A stretch of DNA of 64,000 bases from positions 24,795-88,794 of the forward strand of contig CAIUGU010000142.1 in assembly GCA_903898785.1 (NCBI GenBank), in the 5' to 3' direction. A model generated the notes under the pieces. That model was not told the origin of the DNA, ran no database searches, and was given only the letters and a program-made list of their open reading frames with translations. Positions within the stretch are counted from its first letter, which is position 1. Every line of letters starts with the position of its first letter. Source of the stretch: an uncultured Pseudomonadota bacterium. GTDB lineage: Bacteria > Pseudomonadota > Gammaproteobacteria > Steroidobacterales > Steroidobacteraceae. Made by a program: the position numbers and the translations under genes. Shown piece after piece: positions 63,836-64,000 of the stretch.

Positions 63836-63937
63836 AGCGGGACTCCCTGTCCTCTGGTCGCGTTCCGGGGGTGGCAACGACGTCCCGCGCGGCCGGTTTC
63901 CCGGCTTGGCACATCCTGACGCCTTATGGCATAAATA

Positions 63938-63967
63938 CCATATATGGTCCAAACGGACCATATATGG
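63938..63967. promoter_or_regulatory. perfect 13-bp palindrome upstream of the flhC-like gene
   Basis: CCATATATGGTCC and its exact complement separated by AAAC, in the only AT-rich stretch of the window end. About 105 bases upstream of the regulator start. Could be an operator, promoter-proximal hairpin or terminator of a gene beyond the edge. Confidence 0.5.
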
Positions 63968-64000
63968 CTTTTAATATGTACTTTTTGGGTTAAGGATGAC

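Overview
The window is a GC-rich, densely coded chromosomal segment from a free-living Gram-negative bacterium. UbiK, ComM, TamA/TamB, an MCE lipid transporter, GspA/GspB, FlhC-type and QseB/QseC-type regulators, TonB receptors and several secreted cytochromes and quinoproteins all point to a gammaproteobacterium. The flavor is that of a soil or water aerobe that degrades phenolics or lipids, such as the Steroidobacter/Nevskia neighbourhood, but that placement is inference. I see no prophage, plasmid, transposase or CRISPR array.

Layout. 1-2.5 kb: nitrogen module on the minus strand, glnK-amtB-second PII gene, with a sigma-54 promoter and an NtrC-type dyad. 2.7-4.6 kb: ubiK and comM. 4.6-5.5 kb: membrane-anchored cytochrome c5 and tRNA-Arg(CCG). 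5.7-10.8 kb: periplasmic oxidation cluster (Tat-exported protein, vanillyl-alcohol-oxidase/p-cresol-methylhydroxylase type flavoprotein, its cytochrome c, a PQQ alcohol dehydrogenase, another cytochrome c). 10.9-14.5 kb: QseB/QseC-like two-component pair followed by a DegP/DegQ protease with a TTAAG-N6-TTAAG box between them. 14.7-21.2 kb: HemD-like protein, a tiny basic protein, LysR regulator, acetyltransferase, dodecin, GlcG/HbpS-type protein and a TonB receptor. 21.5-29.2 kb (minus): hydrolase, GspB, GspA, DUF4399 protein, FadE, malate dehydrogenase. 29.6-38.2 kb: outer-membrane barrel, monooxygenase-fold protein, KefB/C antiporter (minus), then an MCE lipid-transport operon running into a DOMON-like protein and a NamZ-type muramidase. 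38.2-43.2 kb (minus): YedK/HMCES protein, DsbA-fold protein, a secreted protein of unknown function, and a coiled-coil FHA protein. 43.6-50.3 kb: secreted nuclease, phospholipase-D-like protein, ABC-F protein, GGDEF/EAL protein, M15 peptidase. 50.4-54 kb (minus): two further secreted unknowns around a metallo-beta-lactamase-fold hydrolase, and an SRPBCC protein. 54-60.4 kb: TamB, TamA, NRDE protein. 60.5-63.8 kb: NudC, an AdhE-type aldehyde dehydrogenase, and an FlhC-like regulator preceded by a perfect palindrome.

The most unusual signal is noncoding: a 164-166 bp element present three times (28111-28274 +, 43387-43550 +, 61510-61675 -). All three copies fold into the same chain of five hairpins and differ by compensatory base-pair changes. 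This is the pattern of an interspersed structured RNA or DNA element. A second hairpin-module repeat family lies at 17334-17388 and 30581-30783. The structured repeats carry open frames that look like small proteins, and one runs in frame into nudC, so they are easily misannotated.

Gene starts were adjusted by Shine-Dalgarno position and signal peptide. Several use GTG or TTG, and two (secreted nuclease, tamA) are best explained by CTG.
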